From the NCBI GenBank assembly GCA_026874595.1, contig CM049311.1:31827176-31891175 (forward strand): a DNA stretch of 64,000 nt. Reading direction: 5' to 3'. The stretch comes from Sipunculus nudus. Lineage: Eukaryota > Annelida > Sipuncula > Golfingiida > Sipunculidae. Below are positions 27,001 through 34,900 of the stretch, piece by piece. Position 1 is the first letter of the stretch; every line of letters begins with the position of its first letter. Position numbers and translations under genes: made by a program. Below the pieces are notes generated by a model. That model was given only the letters and a program-made list of their open reading frames with translations. It was not told where the DNA came from and did no database searches.

Positions 27001-28570
27001 AGGCTCTATAATGATATACAAGTTTTGGTCTATTTAGTTTCACATCCAGAAATGGCATCTGGGTTTAAGTCCACGCATCTTGGCATGTGACATCCAACAT
27101 CCGGGTATCAGAGATGCCATGTTGGCAGAATCACAAAGCGTGAGACTCATGGTCGTGGCAGTCAAGAACCCTCCTTTCTGTAAAATTGATTGACTATTTG
27201 CAGGAAACCACTGAAAAATTACCGGAAATCATCCATGACCCACCTGTTTAAAAAAAAAACTTAAAACAATACAATTCCCCCCCCCCCCCATTTTACGTTA
27301 CCCTCTGTCAATGTTTTACGTTGCCCCTCTTCCCACATTTTTATGTTGCCCCCCCCCCCCATTTCATACGCCTATGATTATTGAAACATTTGATTGTTGA
27401 GATTTATGTCCCTTGGTGTGAGAGCGTGAGACGAGGGATAAATGATTGTGTCTCACGCCCAATGCTTGGTGCAGTCTTGCAGCGCTGACATATATAGTAA
27501 ACAATACAAGCGCTGCAGCCTCTAGCGGGGAGAGTCTATACTATCTAAGTTTGTACGGATCCGAACAGACCCTCAGACACGTATATGCCTTGTGAAGTGT
27601 GAGGACACCAAACAAACCCCCCATATTATAATTGTTACAGATGCTTAGACTCCGTTGGGACCAAAACTTATGCTGGATGATCAGCATTAATAAAGTATGG
27701 GCACTTACTTTGGATGAAGTCAGATATTGCATCGTCTCCGTCTGGCCGATGGCGCTTTCCGGTTGGAACAACCAATAGGAATTTAGCATCATTGACAACA
27801 AGCGATGTATGATGGGAAGGATGCTTATGAAAATATGGTCTATCCTAGTGCACGGCACTGGCATTCCTGGGAAAAGCCCCCCTGAATTCATCTTTTGCAT
27901 AGATTGCCTACCTAATTTGCATGGGATTCCTTTTCCGGCGGTGTCCAGTTGGCATGCAACATCTGAACCCCGGCAGTTCAAAGGTTACAAAATCATTTAC
28001 AGGCGCACATAAAGGTGATATATCGATTTAATTTGATACATAAAAAGTTTATTTCTATATATAAATACAAGACTGTTTCTCTATCACACAACAAGCAGTG
28101 GTAATTCATGTTACAGGTCCTTCCATGAATGGCAGGGTTAACTCTCACCACCAGACGGTCGGACTCCATATCACAGATAAATGGAGTCCGTACGTGGCGG
28201 ACTAGCCCAATGCGTAAGACTTGGCATGTCTTGGGTTTTACTTCGTACCGCTTTATATGCAAAGGGGACTTGATACCAACAATGCATAATTTGCCATTAA
28301 ATCCCATATTTCATGATAGTTTCATTTCTGTGAACTAATCACTACACACTGGAGTTCTGTCAAAAAGTGTAGGCTGCAGTGCAGAGTGCAGTTTTACTCT
28401 GACAGCTCTGTGACTGTCATAAGTGTCAATAACTGAATAATTGATCAAAGATTAAATTACAACGGCTGCATTACCTGAATAAGAGTCTTTGCATACACAA
28501 CAGGATGAAAGGCTGCTTTGAGGGTGGTGGGAATTAGAACTTTCCCAAAATCTTCAAGGGTTCCTTGCAT
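5161..28570 (-). CDS. MTCH2: Mitochondrial carrier homolog (MTCH1/MTCH2 family), 12 exons
   Basis: Twelve minus-strand exons join in frame to 927 nt (308 aa; human MTCH2 is 303 aa): 28570-28475, 24001-23917, 23552-23446, 18045-17959, 15768-15711, 13833-13782, 12833-12774, 11585-11480, 9392-9360, 8385-8318, 6255-6180 and 5259-5161. Every intron is GT-AG. Family marks include NYEPLPP near residue 34, YRGLGPRL (74-81), YPFHVIMVRSM (141-151), GLLPRLLGE (183-191), YPFVLVSN (236-243) and DSWWHCW (264-270). MTCH proteins are degenerate members of the SLC25 carrier fold in the outer mitochondrial membrane, and MTCH2 is known as a membrane-protein insertase and a receptor for tBID. MTCH1 and MTCH2 cannot be told apart here; an invertebrate may have one gene for both. 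The start follows the family N-terminus. The gene is head-to-head with AMD1. Confidence 0.95.
6180..6255 (-). CDS. MTCH2: MTCH exon 11
   Basis: The exon encodes residues 252-276 and contains EPPISQIYDSWWHCW, which matches the conserved SPIYTSWIDCW region of human MTCH2. The acceptor is TTTTCAG and the donor is GTAGGT. It enters in phase 2 and leaves in phase 0. Confidence 0.95.
8068..8245. repeat. Interspersed 'GACCACC' repeat, copy 1
   Basis: This repeat in MTCH intron 10 (just 5' of exon 10 on the plus coordinate, so 3' of it in the gene) reads GTGAAAGACCACC, CAAGACCACCCTTGAGTGAA, GTGAATTAAGACCACTT, GGCCAGTCCCATT and ACACAGGTTTCACTGTA. The same ordered motifs occur at 40865-41062 inside AMD1. 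A short non-autonomous transposon or SINE is likely; neither clear inverted ends nor a target duplication was confirmed. Confidence 0.8.
8318..8385 (-). CDS. MTCH2: MTCH exon 10
   Basis: The exon encodes residues 229-250, QAVSFYTYPFVLVSNIMA and onward. This matches the human AVTGFFASMLTYPFVLVSN segment. The acceptor is TTTCAG and the donor is GTAGGT; it leaves in phase 2. Confidence 0.96.
9009..9068. repeat. (AT)n microsatellite
   Basis: An uninterrupted AT dinucleotide run of about 60 bp in an MTCH intron. Shorter AT runs lie at 5495-5529 and 23710-23730. Confidence 0.95.
9360..9392 (-). CDS. MTCH2: MTCH exon 9 (33-nt exon)
   Basis: An 11-residue exon (NIVNTTNMLCG) between a TTTTCAG acceptor and a GTGAGT donor, in phase 0 at both ends. 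Skipping it would keep the frame. Its assignment rests on splice signals, phase, and its place between exons 8 and 10. Confidence 0.85.
9770..10010 (+). repeat. Interspersed repeat family X, copy 1 (diverged)
   Basis: It shares ordered motifs with 11080-11385 and 33718-34065: CAAAGCT...GCTGGATTTG, GGGGTCCCC.ACATG.TTT, AACACA.TGATATAAA, TTTCATAAAAGATCCAAGGAATTA and TATCGGAATAGGCCC. All three copies lie in the same orientation. No coding capacity was seen. Confidence 0.7.
11080..11385 (+). repeat. Interspersed repeat family X, copy 2
   Basis: This copy begins TTTATCAACAATGTGTTTGT and contains CACAGCAATGTTGACAAAC, GGCGGGCCCCCACATATTGT, GTGTGCGGTAATATCCACG and TATTTTTATGAAAGATCGAA. It resembles 33718-34065 closely over about 300 bp. 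It ends roughly 100 bp from MTCH exon 8, inside intron 8. Confidence 0.85.
11480..11585 (-). CDS. MTCH2: MTCH exon 8
   Basis: The exon encodes residues 182-217, with SGLLPRLLGEVITICLTN near its start. It matches human AGLVPRLLGDILSLWLCN. The acceptor is TTTCAG and the donor GTAAGT. The PRL motif echoes the degenerate carrier signature. Confidence 0.96.
12774..12833 (-). CDS. MTCH2: MTCH exon 7
   Basis: The exon encodes roughly residues 162-181, including EIWSREGILGFF, which matches human TIYREEGILGFF. The acceptor is TTTTGCAG and the donor GTAAGT; phase is 2 at both ends. Confidence 0.96.
13300..13372. repeat. Short direct repeat, copy 1
   Basis: The stretch GCATGCCATACACAATGCAT, followed by CAACT.ATTTCCATGAT, recurs at 14605-14675 in the same orientation with few changes. 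The two copies flank MTCH exon 6. They are probably members of a dispersed family. Confidence 0.75.
13782..13833 (-). CDS. MTCH2: MTCH exon 6
   Basis: The exon encodes VIMVRSMAQFVGGEDQY with the first and last codons split across introns. It matches human VITLRSMVQFIGRESKY. The acceptor is TTCCAG and the donor GTAAAC. Confidence 0.97.
13938..14300. repeat. Probable interspersed repeat ending in 'GAGGGGGACAAAAAG'
   Basis: An intronic stretch starts near ATGTCCCTCGCTCCAGCCTC and ends CCCCCGTTCTGGAGAAGAGG followed by GGGACAAAAAG. The two ends look partly inverted relative to each other. It contains GATGGACAGACAGACCCAAA, a style typical of molluscan repeats. Boundaries are approximate. Confidence 0.4.
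14605..14675. repeat. Short direct repeat, copy 2
   Basis: This is the partner of the repeat at 13300-13372, with GCATGCCATACACAATGCAT followed by CAACTAATTCCCATGAT. Confidence 0.75.
15711..15768 (-). CDS. MTCH2: MTCH exon 5
   Basis: The exon encodes TTHEMIYRCAGVVVSYPFH, matching human TTREMIARSAATLITHPFH. The acceptor is TTTCTAG and the donor GTGAGT; it leaves in phase 1. Confidence 0.97.
17959..18045 (-). CDS. MTCH2: MTCH exon 4
   Basis: The exon encodes 29 residues, HLKEHHEPKYEEIDGDNEAP and onward, ending KKLLVT. It corresponds to the polar, variable linker of human MTCH2 between the first and second carrier repeats. The acceptor is TTACAG and the donor GTAAGT, phase 0 at both ends. It is placed by frame and position, as the linker itself is poorly conserved. 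Confidence 0.88.
18426..18477. repeat. Perfect 52-bp palindrome
   Basis: Two 26-nt arms meet with no spacer at 18451/18452, and every base pair matches. The left arm starts TGTGTTTTAACCAGACATAG. It lies in MTCH intron 3. No gene or known site explains it. Confidence 0.97.
18735..19540. repeat. GGTGGCGCCACC interspersed element, copy 1, with internal tandem repeat
   Basis: Two imperfect units of about 300 bp follow each other. Each has GTAGGTTGCGCCACCT or GTAAGTGGCGCCACCTGTCA, then GTCAAACCACT, ATATGAGTGATTTT, GCAGAC.AACAGATGGACACT and GTGCAAA.ATGGCTGCAGGT. The right end carries GCGGCGGCGGCG, GAAAACATAGTATCC and a hairpin (19503-19532: GTATCCGC-AAAAC with GTTTT-GGCGGATAC). The element at 22213-23101 has the same kind of end. 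It lies inside MTCH intron 3. Confidence 0.8.
20550..21661 (-). repeat. TTGACCTTTGACC tandem repeat with transposon-like head
   Basis: Units of roughly 135-147 bp repeat with TTGACCTTTGACC, TTTTGACCTCAAAATCAATA, GGTAGGTGAGCTATATGTGA and AAGATGGAAGGTTTGGGATG near 20878, 21015, 21150 and 21297, with weaker copies near 20561 and 20680. The right side carries GGACGGCCGGACGGCCGGCC, GACAGACAGACAGATGG and ends CAGCTGAGCTAAAAAC. Read on the minus strand this end matches the head of the element at 59527. It lies in MTCH intron 3. Confidence 0.85.
22213..23101. repeat. GGTGGCGCCACC interspersed element, copy 2
   Basis: The left end reads GTATCCCCAGACAATTAA, and the right end is a hairpin GTATCCCCCGAC-TTT-GTCTGGGGATAC (23075-23101) followed by AATTAA. 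The interior has AAGGTGGCGCCACCTGTC near 22440 and GGCGGCGGCAGACCGGTATG then AAAACATT just before the hairpin, as in the copy ending near 19540. It lies in MTCH intron 3. Confidence 0.8.
23446..23552 (-). CDS. MTCH2: MTCH exon 3
   Basis: The exon encodes residues 61-96, with GHIKRTDGFLGMYRGLGPRL near the start. It matches human IASIDGRRGLFTGLTPRL. The acceptor is TTTGCAG and the donor GTAACT. Confidence 0.97.
23917..24001 (-). CDS. MTCH2: MTCH exon 2
   Basis: The exon encodes LNYEPLPPMEVTTFFGRKAL, then QYPNIFQY, matching the human GYEPLPPTIGRNIFGRQVCQ region. The acceptor is TTTGCAG and the donor GTAAGG; it leaves in phase 1. Confidence 0.97.
24075..24240. repeat. Short MITE-like repeat with ACAGT/ACTGT ends
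   Basis: The left end reads ATACAGTAAAACCTTGAAAT and the right end GGGCCCACTGTAACTG, giving short inverted ends ACAGT/ACTGT. The interior GGTCGTTAATAGGAGGTTGC and GGTCACTGGTCATGTTATGC resemble the GACCACC-family members. The boundaries are tentative. Confidence 0.45.
24957..26052. mobile_element. Candidate hAT-like non-autonomous element, about 1.1 kb
   Basis: The left end reads CAGGGTGGCCAAAAGCCGGC and the right end ATGGCTCTTACCAGCCAACC followed by CTG, so the ends are inverted as CAGGGT.GGC. Subterminal AGCCGGCTT motifs lie at both ends in mixed orientation (24970 and 26000). The 8-bp flanks are TATGGGAA and CATAGGAA, identical at 6 of 8 positions. CAGGG termini and 8-bp duplications are typical of hAT elements. 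No transposase frame was seen. It lies in MTCH intron 1. Confidence 0.55.
28120..28205. other. Short inverted repeat in MTCH intron 1
   Basis: GGACTCCAT and ATGGAGTCC face each other with a loop of about 11 nt, near 28159-28187. The surrounding 28090-28290 stays open on the minus strand and is somewhat more GC-rich than its flanks, but resembles no protein I recognise. Confidence 0.5.
28475..28570 (-). CDS. MTCH2: MTCH exon 1 (start codon)
   Basis: The ATG at 28570-28568 opens MQGTLEDFGKVLIPTTLKAA and the exon continues to HPVVYAKTLIQ, matching human LLGSGLTILSQPLMYVKVLIQ. The GTAATG donor leaves in phase 0. The start is chosen because it gives the family N-terminal length. Confidence 0.93.
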
Positions 28571-28599
28571 GTTGACTGCTTCACAACCACAGACAGTGC

Positions 28600-28950
28600 T
28601 AATCAAAGGAGAAGGTCAAGGACGTAAAAATTCACTTCCGATTTTAGACAAGTACCTTGCACAATAATTAGTTCGTAGTGCTCTTCTTGGGAATGGTACC
28701 AGGCTTTCGTATTACGAAGTTCCAGTATTTCCATTAAAACACCTTTATCATTTTTCAATTTAGAATTTATTTGAAAACAATTGAAAAAGAACAACTGAAA
28801 AATAACCCACAGTTGACTTTTGGTGTAGTTTATAGATGTGTCATTAGATGGCAGCACGTACCACAAATGAGTCCGCGGGGAACTTGTGCAGGCCTACGTG
28901 CTCACATGTGTGTGATTGTGTCGAACGCACCCGCCCTTTTTTTAAAAAAC
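28600..28950 (-). promoter_or_regulatory. Probable MTCH promoter region
   Basis: An ETS-type motif (TCGGAAGTG on the minus strand, 28632-28640) lies about 65 bp upstream of the MTCH start codon. A GC-rich patch with CACCCGCCC follows near 28870-28940. No TATA box was seen. The transcription start cannot be placed from sequence alone. Confidence 0.4.
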
Positions 28951-29731
28951 TATCTAGGTCCAGTTAATTTCAAACATGCACAGCAACAATTATTGATACA
29001 AGAAAGACAGATGCACTTAAAATGTCGTAAATTTCGTGTATGAACATTGATTAAATGCTTATAATGTATAATTCTATAATTTCAAAACCTTATTTAAAGT
29101 GCTCGATTTGTAATTTTGAACTATGCTTAAATTTTGTATTTTTCTACCTTAAGTAAGTAACTTAAAAAAGAAGAAAAATGAGGTATTGTTTCTCATGGTT
29201 AGATCTACGGTCTTCACACAGCGCTTTATGTTTAGGCCTACTACCTATATCGTACGTAGCTTCTTAATTTATAGAAGCACAAGATTTCCGCTGCCTCGGG
29301 AGCGTAGGTTAGAACTCTTTATCTCTCTGTCTCGTGTATTAACATACAAAAATATACCAAAATGTCGCATTTACTGAAGCAATAACTGGTAACTCTACAA
29401 TTGCTTTTGCGTGTGGAAGGATTTGATTTCCAGATCAATTGAAAATCATGCAATTTTCTTTTTAATAAATTTAACTGAGATTCATAATCGCGAATATTAT
29501 ACTTTATTGAATAAAACACCCCATCCACACAAATGAATGGTCATTTGTAATCAATAGCCTCATTGACATTTAATGTATGTTATCATGTCGACCATACCGG
29601 TATATTTATAACTGTTGAAAGACAGAAGATTGAATTTATTAACACTAACATATATATGTCATGATACCTGTAAATGGCAGTCTGACTTTAAAATTAATAT
29701 CAAATTTGTCACATTATCTGCATATAACTTA

Positions 29732-30032
29732 GGCCAAATAAAAAAATAAAAGGTATGGTTCTCAGGCACCGCCCGCGTCAATTTTTACCCCTTGCAAATA
29801 TAAATTTTATTTTGATTTCATCTTTCAAGAAGAAAAAATAACATTTTTGATAAGTTTTCCTTTGCAATGTAGTGCTTTTACCTGTTTAGAAAAACATATG
29901 TTATTTTCCAGCTTTTCCCTGATCATATGACATTTTTATCGAAACATAAAAAAAATGTAATAAAAAAACCCGCCTGCCCGCTCAAATTTCTGAAAAAGTG
30001 CCTGAGAACCATATATACCTTTTTATTTGGCC
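29732..30032. mobile_element. MITE with inverted ends and TTA target duplication
   Basis: The left end begins GGCCAAATAAAAA and continues to ATGGTTCTCAGGCAC. The reverse complement of the right end is GGCCAAATAAAAAGGTATAT followed by ATGGTTCTCAGGCAC. The flanks are TTA at 29729-29731 and TTA at 30033-30035. A 3-bp TTA/TAA duplication with GG-starting ends fits PIF/Harbinger-type MITEs. The 301-bp element has no coding capacity. Confidence 0.85.
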
Positions 30033-30423
30033 TTACAAGATTTTCTTAATATTATCATGGGTTCTCGTCAAACTATAAACATTTAGCGAGAGTATTAAAC
30101 AATAGGATGATGGATGTACAAAGTGTATGTTACTGCATGGTAAGATCGCAAAAAACACGAAACATTGAAAAATGAAAATGAAAAGTTTTCCAACGAATAC
30201 GAACCAAAACACAATATTCCACCGTGGCTGATATCAGCGGCTCTATAAGTCATAATGTATACACACCTACCATGCATATGATACTTCGTGACAATTTTAA
30301 TTCAGAATAGGCCTATAACTATTCATGAACGCCAGAGAAAACAACATTTGCATGCAGACAAGAAGAGTTATAATTCTCGATGCTAGATGAAATACAAATG
30401 ATCTGATGTATAAAGCTACATCA

Positions 30424-30434
30424 ATTTATTTATT

Positions 30435-30507
<73 letters not shown>
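30424..30507. repeat. (TTTA)n then (ATT)n microsatellite
   Basis: A short TTTA tetranucleotide run passes into about 20 copies of ATT. Confidence 0.95.
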
Positions 30508-30509
<2 letters not shown>

Positions 30510-30983
30510 TTATTTATTGTTGTTATGAAGGTACACGAGGTTGTCGGTGCCTGCCGTTGAGTGTCATTTTACTGCAATTACCCCGGGGCCGGGGACGGTC
30601 TAATTTTCCCGAATAATTTCAGTCTTGAGGGTATACCTTATTGTATTAATGTATCTATATAACCATCTTGTTATCTACTAGGTCCGAGAAAGGATCCGAT
30701 AGTACAACAGAACGGTGTGTCATGCTGTTTGTGAAAATTGTCTCCGGAAAGCGGGTATACAGACGACATCGAGTGCATTCCCAGAACTTGGCGGTGGTGG
30801 ATGTTTTCCGTGAGATCACATATTTGGCAACATACACGTGATATTTTGCACGGTGTTAACGTTTACTCTAAGGGAATACCGGCCGTGTAAGAATTATGCA
30901 ATATTTCGTAATCACTGCCCATCCCTAGAACGGACTTATCCATGACGCTAGATCACTCATTATGCAGCATTAACAAGACTTCT

Positions 30984-30985
<2 letters not shown>

Positions 30986-31053
<68 letters not shown>
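30986..31053. repeat. (AT)n microsatellite
   Basis: An uninterrupted AT run of about 68 bp. Confidence 0.95.
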
Positions 31054-31057
<4 letters not shown>

Positions 31058-31667
31058 GAAGAAACTCAATATAAATTATGTATATTGTCGCACACTTTTT
31101 ATCAAAATTTATTTTAAAAGCTGAATTCACATTTCAATAGTTGAATTTGCATTTCTTGTCAAATACTAAAGCTTGTTCTTACTAAGCCGCACCCCCCCCC
31201 CCACACACACACACACGTATACACAATTTTTCTACGGAATCGCATTGTTTCCTTATGGAATCACGGATTATTTCCTTTATTGTGTGTGTGGGGGGGGGGG
31301 GGATGGGTAAATCCATGAAAAATTTAATTATTGTAACTAATCGATGCTCTTGCCACAGTCTTAATGAAAATAATTAAAAAGGGACATCATTATGTGTATC
31401 AACAACGCAAAAAAAATCATTACATAATGTCATATAAATTAAGTACGTGAGTTAAATGTTGTGTGGTTTTATCTGCACTATTTCTAGAACTGTCACTTAT
31501 ATTTGTATTCTTCCTGCCAGTTGACAACGTTCCAATGTTTCTGAGAAGTAAACAGTCTGGCACTCTAATTTACGAAGTACACAAAACCCATGTGCACCGG
31601 AGTGGTTATCCTCCACCTGCAAGTGGTTGTACCAGCGCGACCTCTATCGGGAGAACGAGTTTTGGTT

Positions 31668-31675
31668 TATAAATT
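31668..31675 (+). promoter_or_regulatory. Candidate AMD1 TATA box
   Basis: TATAAATT lies 166 bp upstream of the AMD1 start codon. A transcript starting about 30 bp downstream, near 31700, would have a 5' untranslated region of about 140 nt with no upstream ATG. Mammalian AMD1 is known to have a TATA-type promoter and a short regulatory upstream frame; I see no equivalent of that frame here. Confidence 0.45.
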
Positions 31676-31840
31676 AAACGACAGGCGGCAACACCGAGTA
31701 GAGAAACACCGGTGATCAGTGTGCGGGGTGACTTACTGACTGTTCGCGTGATCGAAGGGGAAACTGACAACCGGAGTTCAGGTGTAACAGACGTGTCGCC
31801 GCCTAATTAACAACTATCAGCGAATCTAATTAGAATAAGC

Positions 31841-31950
31841 ATGGCCCAGCCTGATCTGTCATTCTTTGAGGGCACAGAGAAGTTGCTTGAAATGTGGTTT
31901 TCCTCCACCATGGAAGAAAATGCAAACGCTGATCTTCGGAAAATATCAAG
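31841..31950 (+). CDS. AMD1: AMD1 exon 1
   Basis: The exon encodes [20 protein letters not shown] and ends DLRKIS with a split Arg codon. It matches human [13 protein letters not shown] and the exon-1 boundary after RTIPR. The GTACGA donor leaves in phase 2. Confidence 0.97.
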
Positions 31951-34900
31951 GTACGATATGAGTGTTTGTAACATTGACAGTGTCAGTGGCTTCATGACTG
32001 AGTTGCTCCCCTTAGGCCTTACTGACCACATGATTTACTGGTGGGAGGGCTCAGTATTCATAATATTCAAAATTCTGCAACACACACAGATTTATCACTA
32101 ACCCCTTGGTTTTAATATGAAGTAAAACTGTAGATTATATGTACATTTGTGTACACTGTTCATGTAATTGTAAATTTATAAATATATATTTAATTTTAAA
32201 TGTTATTTATATTATTTGAAATTTTAATTTTGTGTATAAGTAATCCAATGTAACTAAAATATCACTATTAACTGTCTTTTAGAGAATCCGAAAGTGAAAT
32301 GACCTGTCCTTATTATTATTCAAGTTTTATTGGTCTCAAATTGGATTGGGGGGGGGGGGGTTAAATTGGCCGGTGCTGCTGTCATGTTCCCCATTTTATG
32401 CTGATGCTTAAGCTAAGATTCGGCTTGCAGAATGCTTAATGCATATAGAAAATTTCATATACTGGTACAGCAATTAACATGCATATTTTCTATGTTGCTC
32501 CCGGATACCATATGCGGAACTGGCAAAACTAGCTACTTAAAGCGATTCGTTTTACGGGTTACGCATTCCACATACTGATCTGGAACATATAGAATTCTCT
32601 TGTGTGTTCATTTAGATTTTTATCCGCATTCTGCATGCTGGATCTGCATTCCCATACAAAAAGAAATATTTAGCCTTTGTGAAAATATGAAAACTCCTGC
32701 TGATTATTCAAAAGGAAAACTTTCAAAAACTCTGAATAAAACAATTCAGTTCTTCAGAAAGCAATCTAATATTGTATGTTACACAACATGTTGAATGAAT
32801 TGCCAAGGCCAGGAAGACCTTATGAAATGCCAGAGGTTGATTGGTTGTTTGGTATGCTGGTACAATAAATATAGTAAAATACATTATCAGCTGATATTTA
32901 CCGATAGTAAAGTATTAAGTGTGAATCAAATATTTCATTCTCTGTCACCAGAGTGGTCTTTATTTCCCCTTGTTCAACAAAAATATGAACAATTTGTAAA
33001 AAAAAATGTTAATTATGCTTAAATCCAATGGGTAACCCCACATGGAATGGATTAAAAGGAGTAAAATCCTATAAGTAATGCTAAAAATCAAATCAGAAAA
33101 GAAAAAAATTAATTCATCAAAGGTTTGACTACACTCCTTAATCTGTGGTTATATGTAGCAATAATTCCAAAGGTTTCAAACTTTGATGTACCAGGTGAAG
33201 CCCCACTCTCATTAGTCAGAACAAACTTGGCTTTATGCCAGCTGCTTTTTGCGAAAACAGAGAAAACCTTTCTATAGCAAGCAAAGGTTACATGGGAGTC
33301 TGCACATAACCACTGCTTAATTCCAAGAATGTTAGGTTTAACATAACAGGCTCTTTACATCATTTTACTTACAACTAATATATGCACTTATTACCATTGA
33401 TTATTGAGGTTGTACCCTGAAAGTAATGACTTTGAATTGAGGGGTATTTTTAATGAGCAGATTTGCTAAAGCGTGTACATGTATATATATAAAAAAACCC
33501 ACAGAAATACCCATTTTCAGTTTGTAAACTTGCTGACAGACATAGAATGCAACAAATGCTACAAACTTAATTTATTGGTTTTCAAATACTGCTTGGGTAT
33601 TAATGACTATGCTTGCACAAGTGAGGGGCTTTTATTTATTTATCAAGGTACACAGATCTAAAGGAAAATGTGGCTGAGAAAAGTTAAAAAAAGTCCTTCA
33701 TGAAGGATGTGTAAAAATTGTTTATCAACAACATGTTTGTAAACACAGCAATGTTGACAAACGGTAAAAACATTTAACCGAAGGTGGTTGGTTGCATATA
33801 TGCGGAGGTAGAAGGGTCACTTGTTGCAAAATGCCATTTGCAAAGCTCTCGCTTATCTGACTTGCTTCCAGATGCTCTTTTTAAATTTGTTTTGATTGTT
33901 ATGGCAGGCCCCCACATATTATAAACACTTTGATGTATACAAAAACAAGCAGCCTGTGTGCGGTGATATCCACGTTTTCTGTCTTATTTTTATGAAAGCT
34001 CCAGGGGATTACCTTTAGTTTATAAATGTCGGATAAGTGATTGTGCCCCTTTGATTCAAGAAAAGCAACCATAATTGAAATCAATGTTTGTTATATGCAT
34101 GTGTGGCAAATAGTACAGCTGCAGCAGCTTCATTCACAATTGCTGAATTACGTTGCAGATTTTTCACTGTTTGGTATTGTATCAAAAGAATCCCCATAGT
34201 TCAAACTTTTATCGTCAAACAAAAGGGTTCAAAGCTTTAAGTGTTTTTCATGCATCAAGAGAAAGTGTAAGGTATTCTCTACAGTGTTGGATTATATGAT
34301 GATAGGGATGATGACATGATGCTGATGATGATGATGATGACATTAATTTGGTCTGTTTTAGGGTACAGTGGGAGGACCTGCTGCAGCACGTGAACTGTGA
34401 AATCATCAGCCAGAAGGAGGATGGAGACATGACAGCTTACCTGCTCAGGTTGATTATATCATCAAATACACTTGTCAGAATATATACTTATATAGTATAA
34501 ATGATAGCTTTGATCATGGCTAGTGCTGTTCCTTTCATAGAAAATTAAAGAAAAATTTACAAATTTGGATCTTTTGGTAGATGATGAACTTTAGAATAGC
34601 TAGTTAATTACATCAGATACTTTCAGGTTTCACTTAACTGACTTTAAGTATTTTTATAAACTGTCTTTAAGTATAAGTCCCATAGAGGACTGGGCAGAGC
34701 TACAGCAGTGCCACAGATAGGTCCGGTGTGATCCGGGGTGTAAGCCATAGTACTCCTGGATGGTCTGAAATGGTTCGGGAGGGCGAGCCGGCAGTTTTTG
34801 ACATCCAAAAACTGCCGGGGAATTTGTGGTAATCCGGGGCGGAATGTAATCCGTGGTGATCCGGGGCTCATCCATAGCTCTGACGGAGCTATGCAGTGGG

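Larger units (their letters stand above)
28951..31640. other. Divergent MTCH/AMD1 intergenic region
   Basis: No gene was recognised. Contents are a MITE (29732-30032), an ATT trinucleotide run (30424-30507), a 68-bp AT run (30986-31053) and C/G tracts near 31193 and 31289. The two genes point away from each other with about 3.3 kb between start codons. Confidence 0.6.

Noticed and set aside
27541-27981. 146-aa minus-strand open frame in MTCH intron 1
   Set aside because: It matches no family I know, is overlapped by an open frame on the other strand, and is not needed for MTCH continuity.
27993-28307. 104-aa minus-strand open frame in MTCH intron 1
   Set aside because: It has a slightly protein-like look, but no recognised domain and no conserved splice partner. 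MTCH exon 1 joins exon 2 directly.
31590-31715. 41-codon upstream open frame before AMD1
   Set aside because: It spans the candidate TATA box, so it is probably not in the mRNA. It does not resemble the short MAGDIS-type frame of mammals.
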